From Sphingobacterium hotanense (GTDB lineage Bacteria; Bacteroidota; Bacteroidia; Sphingobacteriales; Sphingobacteriaceae), in assembly GCF_008274825.1 (NCBI RefSeq), contig NZ_CP030848.1, positions 1,550,001 to 1,614,000 of the forward strand: a stretch of 64,000 nt of DNA. The letters are read 5' to 3'. Under the pieces are notes generated by a model. It was not told the DNA's origin. It worked only from the letters and a program-made list of their open reading frames with translations, and ran no database searches. The position numbers and the translations under genes are program-made. This document shows, piece after piece, positions 63,540 through 64,000 of the stretch. The stretch's first letter is position 1, and the number at the start of each line of letters is the position of its first letter.

Positions 63540-64000
63540 ATGAAAAAGATTATAAGATATACACTGGCAGGCCTATTATTAGCCGTGACATTCAGTTCTT
63601 GTCAAAAGCCAGATTATGTGGAGCCGAACGATAAGTCTGAAATTGCGGATTTTTATGCAACATTAGATGGTTCCGGGCGCGAAAGGTTATTCAATAGCCG
63701 TATTAGCAATGATACAGTTTATGTGGACATTGATTACTATTATCCTATCAATTCGGACGATGAAGTTGACTTGTCAAAGGTTCTATTAAAGGCTTCTATT
63801 CCGGTGGATTCGCGTATTGAACCATCATTAGAAGGCATTTCGGATTTAACAAAACCAATCAATATTTCAGTGATCGCTGGAGATGGGTCATCTAAACAAT
63901 ATGTGATTGTTGCCAACAAAAAAGGTAATACGGATATTGTTAGAGCGAGCATTAATTTTGAAGATCAGACGGGTGTTCCGCAAGAGGTTGATGCTATTAT
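63540..64000 (+). CDS. SusCD-linked lipoprotein (3' end outside window)
   Basis: An ATG at 63540 opens a frame to the right edge (153 codons plus). Signal peptide MKKIIRYTLAGLLLAVTFSS with Cys21 (lipobox FSSC). The visible part is beta-rich (NDTVYVDIDYYYPINS, SIPVDSRIEPSLEG, INISVIAGDGSSKQYVIVAN) and resembles the DUF5018-type or Ig-like N-terminal domain of surface glycan-binding lipoproteins encoded after SusD. It may continue into a carbohydrate-binding or enzymatic domain. No family is claimed firmly. Confidence 0.8.
   Translation, partial: MKKIIRYTLAGLLLAVTFSSCQKPDYVEPNDKSEIADFYATLDGSGRERLFNSRISNDTVYVDIDYYYPINSDDEVDLSKVLLKASIPVDSRIEPSLEGISDLTKPINISVIAGDGSSKQYVIVANKKGNTDIVRASINFEDQTGVPQEVDAI

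Overview
The window reads as chromosomal DNA of a Bacteroidota member, most likely from the Sphingobacteriaceae (Sphingobacterium/Pedobacter-like). The support is five SusC/SusD-type outer-membrane nutrient systems, a sigma/FecR pair controlling an STN-domain SusC, a hybrid two-component regulator (HTCS), many SPII lipoproteins, near absence of Shine-Dalgarno sequences, and AT-rich promoters resembling the Bacteroidota TAnnTTTG -7 box. The genus is inference. No rRNA, tRNA, CRISPR array, transposase or phage gene was seen.

Layout. (1) 1-6219, minus strand: a Gfo/Idh/MocA oxidoreductase, an ECF sigma factor, a FecR anti-sigma factor and a SusC with an STN domain that runs off the left edge. 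(2) 6659-19454, plus strand: SusC, SusD, an alpha/beta-hydrolase esterase, a GMC oxidoreductase, a lipoprotein PQQ-type sugar dehydrogenase fused to cytochrome c, a divergent Nramp-like permease, an SDR and a DHDPS-family aldolase/dehydratase. Many stop/start codons overlap. It looks like an operon that captures a sugar, oxidises it, imports the product and cleaves it. (3) 19481-29453: an M20 amidohydrolase (minus), then on plus a sodium/solute symporter, an AGE-family epimerase, two Tat-signal Gfo/Idh/MocA proteins, a LacI-type regulator, a NagB-like protein with an altered active site and a lipoprotein oxidoreductase, closed by a strong terminator. (4) 29544-31050: two families of dispersed repeats, a higBA toxin-antitoxin pair with a palindromic operator, and a duplicated 5' leader. 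(5) 31051-37204: SusC, SusD and a formylglycine sulfatase. (6) 37283-38420: a DUF808 membrane protein flanked by related hairpin repeats. (7) 38559-51965: a GH2/alginate-lyase-like fusion enzyme, SusC, SusD, a DUF1735-like surface lipoprotein and an HTCS. (8) 51964-52558: a second cluster of the same repeat families. (9) 52589-64000: a GH33 sialidase and ROK repressor (minus) divergent from an MFS permease, FAD-dependent oxidoreductase, SusC, SusD and a truncated lipoprotein. This is a probable sialoglycan locus.

The genes fit a scheme in which SusCD complexes import oligosaccharides released by surface or periplasmic enzymes (esterase, sulfatase, GH2/lyase, sialidase), and periplasmic or cytoplasmic oxidoreductases and permeases process the sugars. 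The least explained parts are the oxidative operon with its Nramp-like permease lacking metal ligands, the GH2-lyase fusion, and the composite repeat loci made of a 66-bp tandem repeat beside a hairpin element.
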